DNA of 64,000 nucleotides from Apophysomyces variabilis (lineage: Eukaryota > Mucoromycota > Mucoromycetes > Mucorales > Mucoraceae): the NCBI GenBank assembly GCA_002749535.1, contig MZZL01000076.1, positions 96,760-160,759 on the forward strand, in the 5' to 3' direction. Both the position numbers and the translations under genes were made by a program. Of the stretch, positions 23,721 through 35,908 are shown piece by piece. The first letter of the stretch is position 1. Each line of letters begins with the position of its first letter. A model generated the notes under the pieces. It did not search any database, was not told where the DNA came from, and saw only the letters and a program-made list of their open reading frames with translations.

Positions 23721-23969
23721 AAGCTCGAGCCTTGAAGCAGTAAACTTGTTCGTTATTTCGCTTTTCCTTTTTTCCCCCCTTAAAGATGAACACAACAACA
23801 GGAACGAGCACCTTAGGTCTGAAAATCACGGCAATCCGTTTTTTTGCCGTAACAGGTACCGGCAAAAATATAACTCAAACGCAGAGGAAACAAAACAAAA
23901 ATGCAACACGCGACCATCATACCGTAGATAACCGATTTATAGACAAATGCTTTCTTCTGTTCTGATATG

Positions 23970-26085
23970 TTACAAATTAACTAACCGATGTTGCTTTGCA
24001 GCTAACTCTTCGTCATTCGCCAAAGCTGCCGCATCCCAATAGTGTTCCACATGCCATTTTGATAATTCGTCTCGTGCCATCTTTTCGCTAGCAAATGTGC
24101 GCCATGTAAATTTTCTAAATGCCTTGTTTTTAACTTGGCCCTCCCAAACCAAGAAACACCGGTTCTCCTCCTGTCCGTTGCCTCGATACATATCAAGGTC
24201 CATACCATTCTCCTCGGTAGATCCATGTTTGGGTGGTGGCATATCATTCCAGTCAATACGACGGAGCATGAGTTTCTTGTAAGCCTTAATACCCTTTGGT
24301 CCACCCTCCACAATTACAATACTGCATCTGGGATTCACAATAACCATTCCTGAAAGTTGGTGTTGTTGAGCATTAGTCTCAATCTTAAAACGATGCTTTG
24401 GATGCGAGCAGTTATTGATCCTAGTTGAATAACGAAGGAAAAAGTTATTAGACGAGATTGCACTGGATAATACATGCATCCTATAGCAGTACTTACTTAA
24501 ATACAGCCACTTCATTACTGATCTTCTGATTCTCTTTCAATTTATTCAAAATCTTTGCTCGCCTCTCTTCAGGCGTCAGCTTCCGTTGTTCATTGGCCAT
24601 TTCGTGTTTCTTCTGACGCATTTCCATCTCTTTGCGCACTTTCGCCTCAATCTTTGTTGGATCTTGGATCGCCTCGTCTCCCAACACTCGCATTAAATTA
24701 CTAATTTTAACTATAGAAGAAAAGCAGAATCAGTGAATGGGTCAATAGCTCTGACTAACAATGGATTACCTTTAGGTGGATCAGGTGGAAGCAAGCCCAA
24801 TCTAATTTTGTCTTGTTTCTCTTTCTGTGCTTCTTGTCTTCTCTGTCGTCGTAACTTTTTCCGTTCCTTTTTCGTGAGCATCAGTGATCGTAGCACAGGT
24901 GGACCGTTTTGTTCACTGGGTGGTCGGATAGGTATCGGGTGATGAACGTACAAAGTGACCAGCGAGCTGAGGTTATCCGGGTTGACGGGCGCATCATCCA
25001 ATTCAGAATAGGTTTTGTTGGGTAGCAAAGGTGCATCCCACCATTCCACCGCCGGCGGCGGATCCTTCTGTAGCAAAGGATGAGTGATGTGGATGGTCAT
25101 CCCTTTCAACTTCGTACCTTAATTGCTTTATCCGAAATATCCATCTCTGTTTCCATGCCAGCTTTCTTCACACTTTCCGCAGTGATCTGCTTGAGCTTTT
25201 CAAGTTGTGCTTTTGCCCTCTCCTGATTTGCTTGCTGAATATATTTACCAGGCTGCACGAATTTAAGAGGACGCGATCGACGCATGCTTGGTGCTGCCTT
25301 TGCATTCAGAGATGGATCGAAATAAGGGTTCTTCGTCGTATCCTTGAAATCTTCGATAGCATGTGGCTCGATCTTCAATGCCTTGGCTTCTTTCTTCGCT
25401 GGCGCCTGACGCTGAGAAACCTACATCATTTCGTACGTCACTACCACATTATCCATGTCAGTCTGCAGCCCTACCTTGGATATTGCTGTTTCTCGCTTGG
25501 GTATAATACCTTTATCCAGCATCGCCTTCAAGTCAATATTTCCTGATTCGTCAAGCGCGATCTGAGGAGCTGCTTTTGCTGCACCACTTTCAGGCGCTCT
25601 GAATCCAGTAGCCGTGGCACGATGCTGAAATGAAAAATATGTAGTTGAGCGACCTAGCCGGAAAATTCAACACAATAACTTACCAAGGTGGGTGTACCAG
25701 TAGCTAAACGTTCCTTAGCTTCGGCAATCATTCTTTGCATTTCGAGTAAATTGAGTCCTCCACCCGTAGCTTGGGCACCCGGGCGTGCCGATGGTGGCAG
25801 AGGAAGTGGTGTTACGTTGGAGCTACGTGCTGGGGCTTTATATTTGTTGATTGGCTCTTGATATGTCGTAGTACGTGCTGGTGTGGTCGGTGGACGATGT
25901 ACTGTCGCAGGTGTAGCAGTGGCAGGAGAGGATGGCTGTCCATTAGGCTGTTGGAACCTGGCCATTTTCGCTGCAATTTCTGCGCGCTTTGCTGCAATAA
26001 TAGCAGCTACCTACAAGGTTGATCTTAGTGGTAAATAATCGGGGCCTTTTACTAAAGTAACACTTGCATCTTTTTGATCGGACAT
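23970..26085 (-). CDS. U4/U6 small nuclear ribonucleoprotein Prp3
   Basis: Exons on the minus strand give the Prp3 order. The N-terminus is low-complexity Pro/Thr/Ala (MARFQQPNGQPSSPATATPA). Then come DTTKNPYFDPSLNAK and RSRPLKFVQPGKYIQQANQE (the diagnostic PRP3 block), VEWWDAPLL, HHPIPIRPPSEQNGPPV and LTKKERKKLRRQRRQEAQKE. The C-terminal DUF1115 fold follows: NPRCSIVIVEGGPKGIKAYK, LMLRRIDWNDMPPP and FLVWEGQVKNKAFRKF. Prp3 binds U4/U6 snRNA and stabilises the tri-snRNP in the nucleus. The ATG at 26085 (MSDQKDASVTL) with a 45-nt intron into VAAIIAAKRAEIAAK is the best start. Five or more introns are present. Confidence 0.9.
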
Positions 26086-28122
26086 CTGAGGTGTTCAGCG
26101 AAAAGAGCAATCTACAACCACAGCCATAGAAAAATCTCCAATTTGATTGCTTGCCATTTTCCATATGTGACGTGCATGTTTTTCAATGCCTTAACAACTT
26201 TGACCTCCATTGTCCTCTGAGAACGGATCACGATGGCAACGACACCCTCTTCAATGATGGTTAAGAAACAACGTGTAAAGTTGCTATCGCTGAATGGGGG
26301 AGATCAAAACCGCAACTGGTCTGGACGGCTGTTGTATGCGCTATGATTCAGAGCCTGCTGCTTGTGTTTGAGATGTTGGAATGTTCGTAGCGTTTTAATT
26401 CACTTGGCTCGAATAGGGCTCTGCCCATGCATCTGTGCACAAACGCTTCATATCTCATTTTGCTGCCAATACTTGGAAAATAGGTATTAAAACTGAATCA
26501 AATGCGTTATATCTCTAGACAATTGCCTTTAGAGTAACAATGTCCGTGGTCAGTTGGAAACTGGCGTATTGATGAAAGCTGTTCGTAGACTGCAACCCCA
26601 CGCTCACTAGAACCACACTTGCTTGTTCCTCCCAATCATAGGCCAAAGAACCTACACGTTATTTTCATGAAATACCTTTTCTTCGGGATGCCTTTCAGCT
26701 TCCACAGACACTCCAACTAGCTTATGCTCACAAATAACACGCTGTATGGGCTGTGCTGACGTTGTACACATTCGTTACACATTTGGATGCCCCTGCATAC
26801 ATTTGTCATTTATTGTAGAAGAATGGCTTTTTGAAAGTTTATGGCATTTCGCATATTGCCTTTACTGGCTAACAGATAGGTAACGTTCATTCTAATGCTT
26901 TCTCCTACCAATCAATCAATTGATATCATTTCCTATCTGATAGAGATCGTAAATCTACGTCTTAAATCGATTGCTTATGTAGCCGTGTAGTTCCCGGATA
27001 AAACATTGGTAAACTGGAAGGGTTATCCTCTTCTCAAAGCTGGCACATGTTATAGATAGTTGAATGCACGCTACTTGATTCTTGACCGTGTCACATTGAG
27101 CATTCTGTTCAATACTATTTATATCCAAAGGAGCACATTGGTTTGCACAAAGAAAAAGCAATACGTATGAACCTTCAATAAAGTTGAATCTTTTTCTTCT
27201 TACAGTTGGCAAGACCGTGTTTTTAATAATTAACCTGACGAAAACATGCATGATGTAGCAGGACTAGGCCCCTTTGAGTTTTGTTCGGTCCAAAGTTCCG
27301 TTTTATTTGCGATCACAAGAGCAAATGGTCACAGTTCAGTCATATAACATTACGCTCTTCTGTAATTTCCATATTGGAGACGAGAAAAGAAGGCGTCATT
27401 AAGCATAAATGATAAAAATGGATGCGGAAACGGAGACTGAGGATTTAAGCAGAAGCTTTCTTCTCGGAAGGGGACATTGCTACTTGAAAATTAAATCTGT
27501 ATGTGAAGCTAATGGATCGCTTAATAGTGGTGAGGCTTGGTAGGCATCTAAACATCGAAACTAAATTTTACGCGGAAATTCTAACATTGCGCACTAAATG
27601 CTTGTTTAGACGGTCATTGCTGCCATGACAGAAGTAGGAAGGGCTATCATGATAGATTGGGTCTCGAAACCGTGCTATGCTGGCGTGCAAAAGAACACGT
27701 TTGGATAGCAAACTCCGTTTGCGATGAACTGTGGTCGGCTTCCCATGTTCCATGCGTTCTCAGTCAAGCATCACGGTTTGCATACGGTGATCTCCGTGTC
27801 GAGGGTACCGACTTTTTATAACAGGTGTGTAACCTTGGATGTCAAGCTTAGAGCGAAATTTAACGAAATGATCGCCTGCCGTAGATACAGGCATCAACAA
27901 CCTTTCGTTATAGATTGGCCCGATATTATTAGCCGGTAGCACTGGCTATACTGAAAACTTTGATTTAGGAATAACGCGCACTTGGCTTGACACAAGTAGA
28001 GGAAGCCAAATGCGGTAAAATATTTTAGCGAGAAAAATTAAAAAAAAATTACTTTCTTTTTCTGGGTCAGGGGAGAGAGAGGGGTTGTGAACGGAGCAAA
28101 AAAAAAAAAAGAACTTGACTCA
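26086..28122. other. Two-kb region with no recognisable gene
   Basis: No conserved coding sequence was found. The longest frames are minus 26955-27251 (98 codons, starting MHVFVRLIIKNTVLPTVRRK) and overlapping frames on both strands at 27568-27942. Residue patterns there (KSRYPRHGDHRMQTVMLD) could be decayed mobile DNA, but no family can be named. The last 100 bp before 28123 contain A-runs and the leader of the next gene. Confidence 0.35.
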
Positions 28123-29615
28123 ATGAACCCCTTCAGTAGATGCATACGATCATCTCGACAGCCTATTCAATTGGAACTGGAAGACGATGACGAGTCACCG
28201 ACGTGGAACTGTCTTCCTTGTTTCAGCTATTCCCGCATTCAGTTGCCAGATACCACTACCACCCCAGCAGCGGGTTATCATTTCGACGATGATCTGGAAC
28301 ACGTTGTCAGCCATGACTCGGAGAACGAAGGGGACTTTTTTAACCATAACGTGTTCAATAAGGCCGAGACCCATCGATTTCTATCCCGAAATCCCTTTGC
28401 TACTGCACTGACAAACGAAGATTTTCGTGAGGCTGAAGACGCCCAATTCCTATCCGAACAACGGATATCCACACTGGTTGCAGACAAATTCAAGGTAAAC
28501 TAGCCATTGATAAAAGCCCTATTATTTTTTCATGCTAATTGGTTTCTATGTTATATTGAAAAGATTACGGATGATGACGACGATAATTATGATAATGATG
28601 ATGGTTCATCGCCTAGCCAAGGCACATGGCAAGAACTTAGTGAATCCGTCGTTAGGCCAACGGAGAACGAAAATGCTGTGAATGAACGGACAGTCAAAGA
28701 AGAGGAAAATGTTCGATCACATCTTCCCAAGACAACAACGGAGGAAGTAGTAGAAGCATCAGAAGAAAGAGAAAGAGAAGGAAATCAGCAATCGGTTCTT
28801 CCGGTGATTATTGATCGAGCATGTCCCACGTTACCAGAGATACCACTCGTTTCATCGCCCCGTTCTGTAACTGGCAACGATCCTTTATTCCCACCACAAC
28901 AATCACCGCTCAAACCACCTGCACGTGGCTCTTCCTTACAGGCGCAAGAACTCTCTACACAACCAAGAACAGCTGCGTCTGAGTTTCCTTCGTTAGGATT
29001 GCCACGCACCCCTTTTACACAACCGCAATCAGAACACCAACCAGTAGCACAAAGACAACAGCAGCCAGCACCTAATCCATCATTTTCACAGCCAACTAAA
29101 AAGTCATCCGTATCATCACTCGCCCAATCCTTGCTAGGAGATAAGCTTGATGATTTCACAGAGAAATTGCAACATATCAAAAAGAATATGATCCTTAGTT
29201 TGGACGGTGATAGCGATGATGATGATGACAGGTAAAGACAAATAAGAAAATTCAGACAGAAAAAGAAAAAAGAAATACACTATTATGTATTATCACGTTT
29301 TATTATTGATTGATTGAACTGATGTGCGTTTTTTTGTTCACCAAAAAAACAAGGCCCCGTCCTACTCGGTCTGTATCGTTGGATCCTCACCACAATACGA
29401 GTCAATCGTCCTTTTCACAGTTTTTAAGCCAATTTAACGAGACTCGCCGTCGACACAGTGAACACAATATTTACAGCAGTGAAGAAGATGAAGACGACAA
29501 CGATGATGACTTCGATCTCGGGAAAGACCTTGGAAAGGTTCTCGCTTTAGGCAAAAAGAACGTCCAAATACTTACGGAGGATGTCAAGGGATTCTTCGAC
29601 CGCGTGAAGAAATAG
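28123..29615 (+). CDS. Unknown acidic, largely disordered protein (433 aa)
   Basis: Three exons (28123-28494, 28564-29231, 29354-29615) splice in frame. The protein starts MNPFSRCIRSSRQPIQLELE, then an acidic block, NKAETHRFLSRNPFATAL and EDAQFLSEQRISTLVADKFK. A long disordered middle follows (Asp runs, Pro/Gln-rich). The C-terminus has two amphipathic stretches, LAQSLLGDKLDDFTEKLQHI and LGKVLALGKKNVQILTEDVK ending FFDRVKK. I do not recognise the family. Intron positions are clean and codon phase is kept, so the gene is probably real. Its role cannot be told from sequence. Confidence 0.7.
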
Positions 29616-30234
29616 GATCATGACACACAAAGAAAAGGGGGTACAGACCCATGGATCGTCACTTTCTATTGACTGATCGATCGAATCTATTTTTGTTTGT
29701 TTCCTGGATCTATATACTCTATCTCATAATAAACACTAGCAAAGAAAAAAAAATGGAAGTAAACAAAGAAAGAGAGAAAGGAGAGAATTACACAACTGTT
29801 AATTTTCTTGCTCAATGCAAACAAAAGAGGGGGGCACAGACATTATGTTACGGTATGAGTGGCTGAATTAAAAACAGATGCTAAGTTTGGGTAAGTAGAT
29901 CTTTGAAGATTCTATGGGATAGTTCTGAGCTGCAACTAGTCCGGTTTGCTGCCGCAGGGTCTCAAGTAGGTGTTACAGCCCACCTAATTATGGTAAACAT
30001 CGAATAAGCAACACTTTCCGTCTTTCGATGGACTTATATGGATATACTCCGGTACCAAAGTTCACCTGAAATACTTATAAACAACTGGCACTGAGTTTGC
30101 TGCCCCGAGTTATTCCAACTCACTTCACTCTCTTTCACTCACTTACTCAATCTCTAGCACATACCACCCCTTAGGACCCACCTTCCTTTTTTTTTTATTT
30201 CCTTTGTTTTTCTTATCTTAACGCTTGTAAAATT
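29616..30234. other. Intergenic spacer before the SDR gene
   Basis: About 620 bp, with the 3' end of the acidic protein gene and the promoter of the SDR gene. A CT-rich tract followed by T-runs precedes the ATG at 30235. No gene is recognised; a short frame at 29651-29866 lacks motifs. Confidence 0.45.
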
Positions 30235-31621
30235 ATGCAAATTAAAGACAAGGTAGTACTCGTGTGTGGAGGCACCTCAGGTATATATATACGATTTTTT
30301 GCTCCTTCTCTCTCTAGATCCAATATAACCGAACTATATATATATATATATATTGCCTGCTATGCTTGTTTTCTAAACCCTTGTCTCTTCATTAGGTATT
30401 GGTAGAGAACTGGTTCACGCTCTCGTATCTCGCGGGTAAATAAAACGGAATCGATTTTATCGAAATGTGTCGTTTAATTGCTTTGTTTTCCCTTCTTTTT
30501 CAATAGAGCCTCTGTTATATTCTCGGGCACAAATAAAGAGAAAGGCGAGACGTTTTTAAATGAATTAAAGTGAGTGTTCTTTCTCAATTTAACATGGTGA
30601 TTCTACATCATTCTAAGGAAAGGCTAATTTTACCTGCATTTTAGTACAAACAGAGCTTTCTTTCGTTCATGTGACGTGACGGACTGGTCAGCGCAAGAGC
30701 TACTCTTTTCAGACGCAAAGCACTATTTCGGACAATCTGTAGACATTGTAATTATGGTAGCAGGTATTTTAGAATCTTCGTCTCTTTTAGACGACAGTGA
30801 ACAAGGTATATATCAAACATTTGACACGCGAAAAGAAGAAAACAACATTGCTCTCTAAAAAAAAAAGAATGGAACGCTAATACTAGCAAACGCATACCTC
30901 CATTAGACGGAATATACAAGACGCTTCAAGTCAACTTGATAGCTGCCGCCAAAATCAATCGCATGGCTATTCAGCACTTTCTAAGAGAGAAAAAGCCTGG
31001 GTGTATCATTAATACCTCTTCCGTCTATGGCTTCTGCGGGGCTCCGTTGGCTCCATTGTATGCAGCTTCTAAACATGGAGTAAGTTCTTTTTTCTTCTTA
31101 TTCTTCTTCTTTCCGCTTTCGTTTCCGTGCTTAAAGGATGGCATTTTCTTAGATTATTGGCTTAACAAAAAGCTACGGAACGCTTTTACGGCCAACCAAT
31201 GTCCGTGTGAACGCAGTGGCGCCACATTTTGTAGGTAAATCCAGAACGTTTCTAGGGGGTACCAATAGCAGCGTTAACGCGTGTAAACCGTGAACAGATA
31301 CTCCTCTAGTACCAAATGAATCAAGACGCGTTGCTAATCGACTTGGTATGGTTCCCATGTCCAGATGTGTAGATGCCTATATTCAAGTGATTGAAGACGA
31401 TACTTTAAATGGTAAGGTTTCTCACTACTATGCATAACAATAACTAAGATAAAACGTCAATTTGACTTTTTCTGTTTACACTAGGCGATATTATGACTGT
31501 CTCGGCTGAAAAAAGTGCTATTGAACCACGCTATCAAGATCCAGTCCATGAGTTACTGGACGATCTGTGCCAAGAACGCAAAGAAGGAATATTAAACAAA
31601 ATTATCGAACACTTTCAATAG
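30235..31621 (+). CDS. Short-chain dehydrogenase/reductase (15-PGDH-like SDR)
   Basis: Eight exons are needed. Exon 1 (30235-30280) gives VLVCGGTSG and exon 2 adds IGRELVHALVSRG, together the TGxxxGIG Rossmann motif (CGGTSGIG). Next come ASVIFSGTNKEKGE, FFRSCDVTDWSAQ, VDIVIMVAGILESSS (the NNAG-equivalent strand), YKTLQVNLIAAAKINRMAI, and CIINTSSVYG with LYAASKHG carrying the catalytic Ser, Tyr and Lys. Then IIGLTKSYG, RPTNVRVNAVAPHFV, DTPLVPNESRRVAN and DIMTVSAEKSAIEP. The enzyme should be a soluble NAD(P)-dependent alcohol/ketone oxidoreductase. Its substrate is unknown. The introns are very A/T-rich, one with a (TA)n run. Confidence 0.85.
30335..30353. repeat. (TA)n microsatellite in an SDR intron
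   Basis: A perfect TA run of about 19 bp lies in the first intron of the SDR gene. A shorter TATATATA run sits just downstream of the exon 1 donor. Confidence 0.85.
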
Positions 31622-31921
31622 GTCTAATTTTCTAAAAGAAAAAAAATTAAGAACGCAAAAACGAACATATTTTACATGCATGGTTAACCCTGTACGTTTA
31701 CCTTCTGCAGTAAGCAGCCATTTAACAATAAATATATATGGAAAGCTTATGATTTGAACTGAAACTTTTGCTTTTATACATATATACTTTGTTAGTTTCG
31801 TATTCCTAGATAGATTACATGCAAACGTCCACGAGATCATGTTCAGCCATATCGTTCGTTAAATGTTTGTATGTATATACTTTGACACAGCCGTCTATAA
31901 AGAAAAGACCTTGAGCATTTC

Positions 31922-34103
31922 TTATTCTATTCGGACAGTAGATTTACCATCGCCACTGGTGAATAGCAAGCAACGGTATGGATGGAATAAAGTGTCGCGT
32001 ACTTCGATATCTGCAAAGGACGAACAATGAAATGGTTTCCTCCTGTAAATATTGTTTCAAATCGGGAATTCTATCCCACGGTACCTTCATGATCTTTCAA
32101 GATGGCTGTGGCTTGACCTGTGAGCATGTTAAAAACAAAGACTTGACCATAAATCGTTGGCGCTAATAGATAACGCCCATTAGAAGTAATCTTAACCAGC
32201 CAAGAATTTGAATGGTAACTAATAGAAACATTTTTTTGTTACATAGAGTTAACACTTCAGTACAAATGGGATGTATGCAAATTAGGTCACGTTCTTACTC
32301 TTCATGCTGATACTTTTTCACCTGTTCCAACTTAAATTGTCCGCCTAACTGGGTTGGATACGACAGCTTGTGTAATGTGCAAGTGTTTGGTATGGATGCT
32401 AAACGTTCGCCCGGTTATTAACTTGTTTGGGGTAGAGAAGAACAAGACACAGCCACTTACAGACCCCATCGCTTATATCACACATCTCTGCGCCTCGACT
32501 GATAAACCATGCATAGTCTTCATCGACCACGATTTCATCTTTCATTTCCTCCGAAAAATAGGTGGCTTCATCTAACCAATTGACAAACTTGCCACAATCG
32601 CAATAGGATGAGTAGATATCCTCGAATGTTTGCAATAACTATTAAGGAAATAATAGAGTTGGTAACTTTGTTTCTTCTTGATTTGGGCTTACTTGTGCTT
32701 CCTCAAAATCGAAAATTCGCAGATGTCCATCGCAAGCCGCAAGAAAATACTTGTTTCCTGTATTTGGTACAAAAGAGACAGTAAAAGCCATGCATGTGAT
32801 CCCATCCTCCATGCGCGTCGACTGTACAAGCGTACTAAAAATACGTCTTTGGTAAGTAACAGTCAAGTCTATGCTTTAAATACTTCACGTCCAGTCCTCT
32901 TCCATATGCCACTTGATGATATAGCCATCTTGACTTGTCGAAATATAGTAGTTTTTCTCTTTAAATGTCAGTGACTTGATACAAAGGATTTCTTCGGCAT
33001 GTCCTTCCAACTTGCTAACAATAGATGTTGTTTCAAGATCAAATATCTACAGGGGCACTGTTCAACGCCGCCATTGAAAAGTATCCCAGTAACGGCTTTT
33101 CTCTTCGTTACCTTGATAGGACATGGTAGGATATGGCTATCTTCATCCACAGCGGACCAGCGGTGCCGATCTTTTAATTTCCCTCCTGCAACCATTAACG
33201 ATGAAATAAATTTGCCGCAATAGAATTCATCAATGTGAGGTTCTTTCGTATCTCTGAGTTTCCGAAGGAGACGAAAATCATCCTCTACATCCCATATTTT
33301 GATAGAGCCAATGTTAGAGAAGGTTGCGAGTAACGTCCCATCCATGGATAAGGTCATGCCAGTGATGGCCCCTAAACAACATGGTTTTGTCAGACTTGGT
33401 TTTACCTTTTTTTGTTACTCCTTCCACTCATCTATACAGCAACACACGCGTCAACCCCTCCCAACTCCACCCAAATTGTATTGTTTTGGTTTAGGCTACT
33501 TTTAGCCCTTACCTTGATCCTCTATATTACTTGGGACAAGTGTGAGTGGGTTGTCCTCATTGATAGCGTCGATCATGTAATAATCTTGGTCGGCATGAAA
33601 ATGCCAGTAATCGTCAGGATAAATGGAAGCTAGTTGCTTCACCTGTTCAGGATCATAGACAGGTAATTTCTATCAATAAACACGGTTAACTTTCTATGAT
33701 CTATCGATAACGAGTAGGGAAAACGGGAAAAAACGCGCTCTTCTCTTTTGTTCACCTTCTCCTTTTTCTTCTCCTTCTTGGCTCGCTGTTGTTGTTGTTG
33801 TTGCTGTCTCCGCTTGTGTTTGTAACTGGTCTTAGTACCTCTCCGTCCTTTATTTTTTAACACAGTTCTTAAAGGTGGGACTTTGTCTGCCTCCTCCAAA
33901 AGATCGTCCGTGTCAACATCGTCAATGGCGTCGTTGTCTTCTCGAGGCGGCGTGGGTGGTGGAGGTGGCGCTTCCTCGATATCTGAGACTTCGTCATTAG
34001 GAAGTAACTTTTTTTTCCGCAACTTGCGCGTCGCCTTGGCATCGTCTTTTAGCTCAGAAGCGTCATTGTCCGCAGGGACTCCACATGCTTCACTCATGGT
34101 CAT
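31922..34103 (-). CDS. WD40-repeat protein with acidic/basic N-terminal region
   Basis: The start is ATG at 34103 (MTMSEACGVPADNDASELKD); the stop TAA lies at 31922-31924. The N-terminus has acidic blocks, PPPPPTPP, and a Lys/Arg/Gln-rich stretch (YKHKRRQQQQQQQRAKKEKK) that could be a nuclear localisation signal. WD-type strands follow: TLSMDGTLLATFSNIGSIKI followed by WDVEDDFRLL, EEAQVSPNQ, YFLAACDGHLRIFDFEE, NSWLVKITSNGRYLLAPTIY followed by GQVFVFNM, and RDTLFHPYRCLLFTSGD. This is enough for one seven-bladed propeller. I do not recognise a specific orthologue; a nuclear scaffold is likely. About six introns are implied. Confidence 0.75.
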
Positions 34104-35176
34104 GATAAAACGTTACAAAAGTGTATTGCCTCAATGACGTGGTATTTCCTGTCCAGTACAGGCTTTTTTTCACACATACACACATGCGGGCCATGGCCAA
34201 TCGCGGCCGAGATAAGCGAAATGTTTGTAACCCAAGCAATCACTTGGGCATTTTCCAATTCAGGGTCATTGCCATAAAGGGTGGTTATACTGTAGCCATC
34301 CACTCGTTTGGTTTACCAATCAGAGCTCCTGAGATGATCACCAAGATCTTGATAGATATCATGCACAGATCTCCTTTTTCTTTCTTTGACCTTTCATTTG
34401 GGTCCACTCAAAATTCCGTATTTGCAGATCATCAGTCATCGGAAGAAAAGGAGACTTCTTGCTACTCATGAACTACATCATTACTATGATGCACTTCCAA
34501 TAGATGGTGATGGCCTAAGATTGGATGATAACGATTACTATTGGCATCTCACCTTCTAGCATGGCATACAATCATCAACTGTTCATTTGGAAGTAGTTTT
34601 CCTCAAGGAGTATATCCTTTGATTAAGGTTCTGCACCAACGTCATTACGCCTATGACTTTTTGCGCGTAAATGAGTTGAAATTCAAAGGGGCAATTAGCT
34701 TAAAATTGGTTCCCCCGCTATCAAAGGCACGCTATAACAAAGGTGATCCAAATAGCCGAAGTCTAATCTAAGGATAGTAATTTCCAACAATACAAGATGC
34801 TTGACTTGTTATTGCTTTCTTTGGATGTGAGGCTGTGTGCTAAAATTCCAAACAACAACTGGTATATGCCTAGACATTGCCTTGGACCGATCGAAACACT
34901 TTTTCGGCATAACGTCGGTACACAACCAGGTAGATCTTGGTTTGGCTATCATTGATACTCTAACTCTTTATTGAGCTTCAATTGCTTCGCCGTAGACGGT
35001 GAAACACTAGGTTTGGTTGACATACTTTTGCCAGCTACATAGTTAACTATAGTTCATGGCTACTCAAACTAAGGAGGCTGTTATGCTTCGTGCAACATAA
35101 GACGGTAGGTCCGTATTTGGTTATCAGCTGGTACTGTTCTTGCAGGAAGGAGATATTAGATGCTGCGTATTCTTGC
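34104..35176. other. Region with unrecognised coding-like fragments
   Basis: After an acceptor-like TTTGCAG near 34428, a plus frame reads RKKRRLLATHELHHYYDALP and then DGLRLDDNDYYWHLTF before a stop. Separate plus frames at 34121-34471 and 34541-34771 are also open. Composition suggests remnants of a gene or mobile element, but no intact model can be built and no family is recognised. Confidence 0.3.
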
Positions 35177-35177
35177 A

Positions 35178-35208
<31 letters not shown>

Positions 35209-35808
35209 TACTAAAAAAAAAAATAAAAAAAAATAAAAGAAAAAAAAAAAAAAAAAAAAAAAACTTCAAAAAAAAAAAAAAATAAAAAAAAAAAAAAAAA
35301 AAAAAAAAGGAAAAGTAAAAAGGAAGACAATGAAATTCAACTTTGACACTGCTTTTCCAAATCCAGGGATCAGAAGTTGGAATCTGCCACGTTGCAACGG
35401 CAAGGAACTTTATTTCCAGGGCAACTAAGTCTAAATATGCTAGTTCCATAACTATCAGTGTAATAGCAGACTTCTGCCATGGAAAAAAAAAAAAAAAAAA
35501 AAAGAAAAAACTACTAAAAAAAAAAATAAAAAAAAATAAAAGAAAAAAAAAAAAAAAAAAAAAAAACTTCAAAAAAAAAAAAAAATAAAAAAAAAAAAAA
35601 AAAAAAAAAAAGGAAAAGTAAAAAGGAAGACAATGAAATTCAACTTTGACACTGCTTTTCCAAATCCAGGGATCAGAAGTTGGAATCTGCCACGTTGCAA
35701 CGGCAAGGAACTTTATTTCCAGGGCAACTAAGTCTAAATATGCTAGTTCCATAACTATCAGTGTAATAGCAGACTTCTGCCATGGAAAAAAAAAAAAAAA
35801 AAAAAAAA
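35177..35808. repeat. 303-bp tandem duplication of a poly(A)-rich unit
   Basis: Two copies (35180-35482 and 35483-35785) with an exact 303-bp period are followed by a third A-run to 35808. Each unit is an A-rich tract with the same internal interruptions (GAAAAAACTACT, ACTTC) plus a 177-nt non-repetitive part that ends in TTCTGCCATGG. The identical interruptions inside the A-tract show that the whole unit, not just the unique part, was copied. The minus strand gives a Phe-rich reading frame that is only an artefact of the poly(T). The unit could be a small retroelement with a poly(A) tail, a slippage product or an assembly artefact. Confidence 0.9.
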
Positions 35809-35908
35809 CCAGAACAGCTTCCCACAAAGCAGAGATTTCATGACGTGATATAAGACTGGGATACCAAATCCAATTTCTCTTCTTTGACGCCCAAGTAAGC
35901 TCTATCGT

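Noticed and set aside
22021..23798. Two separate F-box and LRR genes
   Set aside because: A 68-nt GT-AG intron (23046-23113) joins them in frame into one F-box/LRR protein.
35156..35827. 223-codon minus frame rich in Phe
   Set aside because: It is created by poly(T) and the 303-bp duplication; the residue content repeats exactly and has no start or family.
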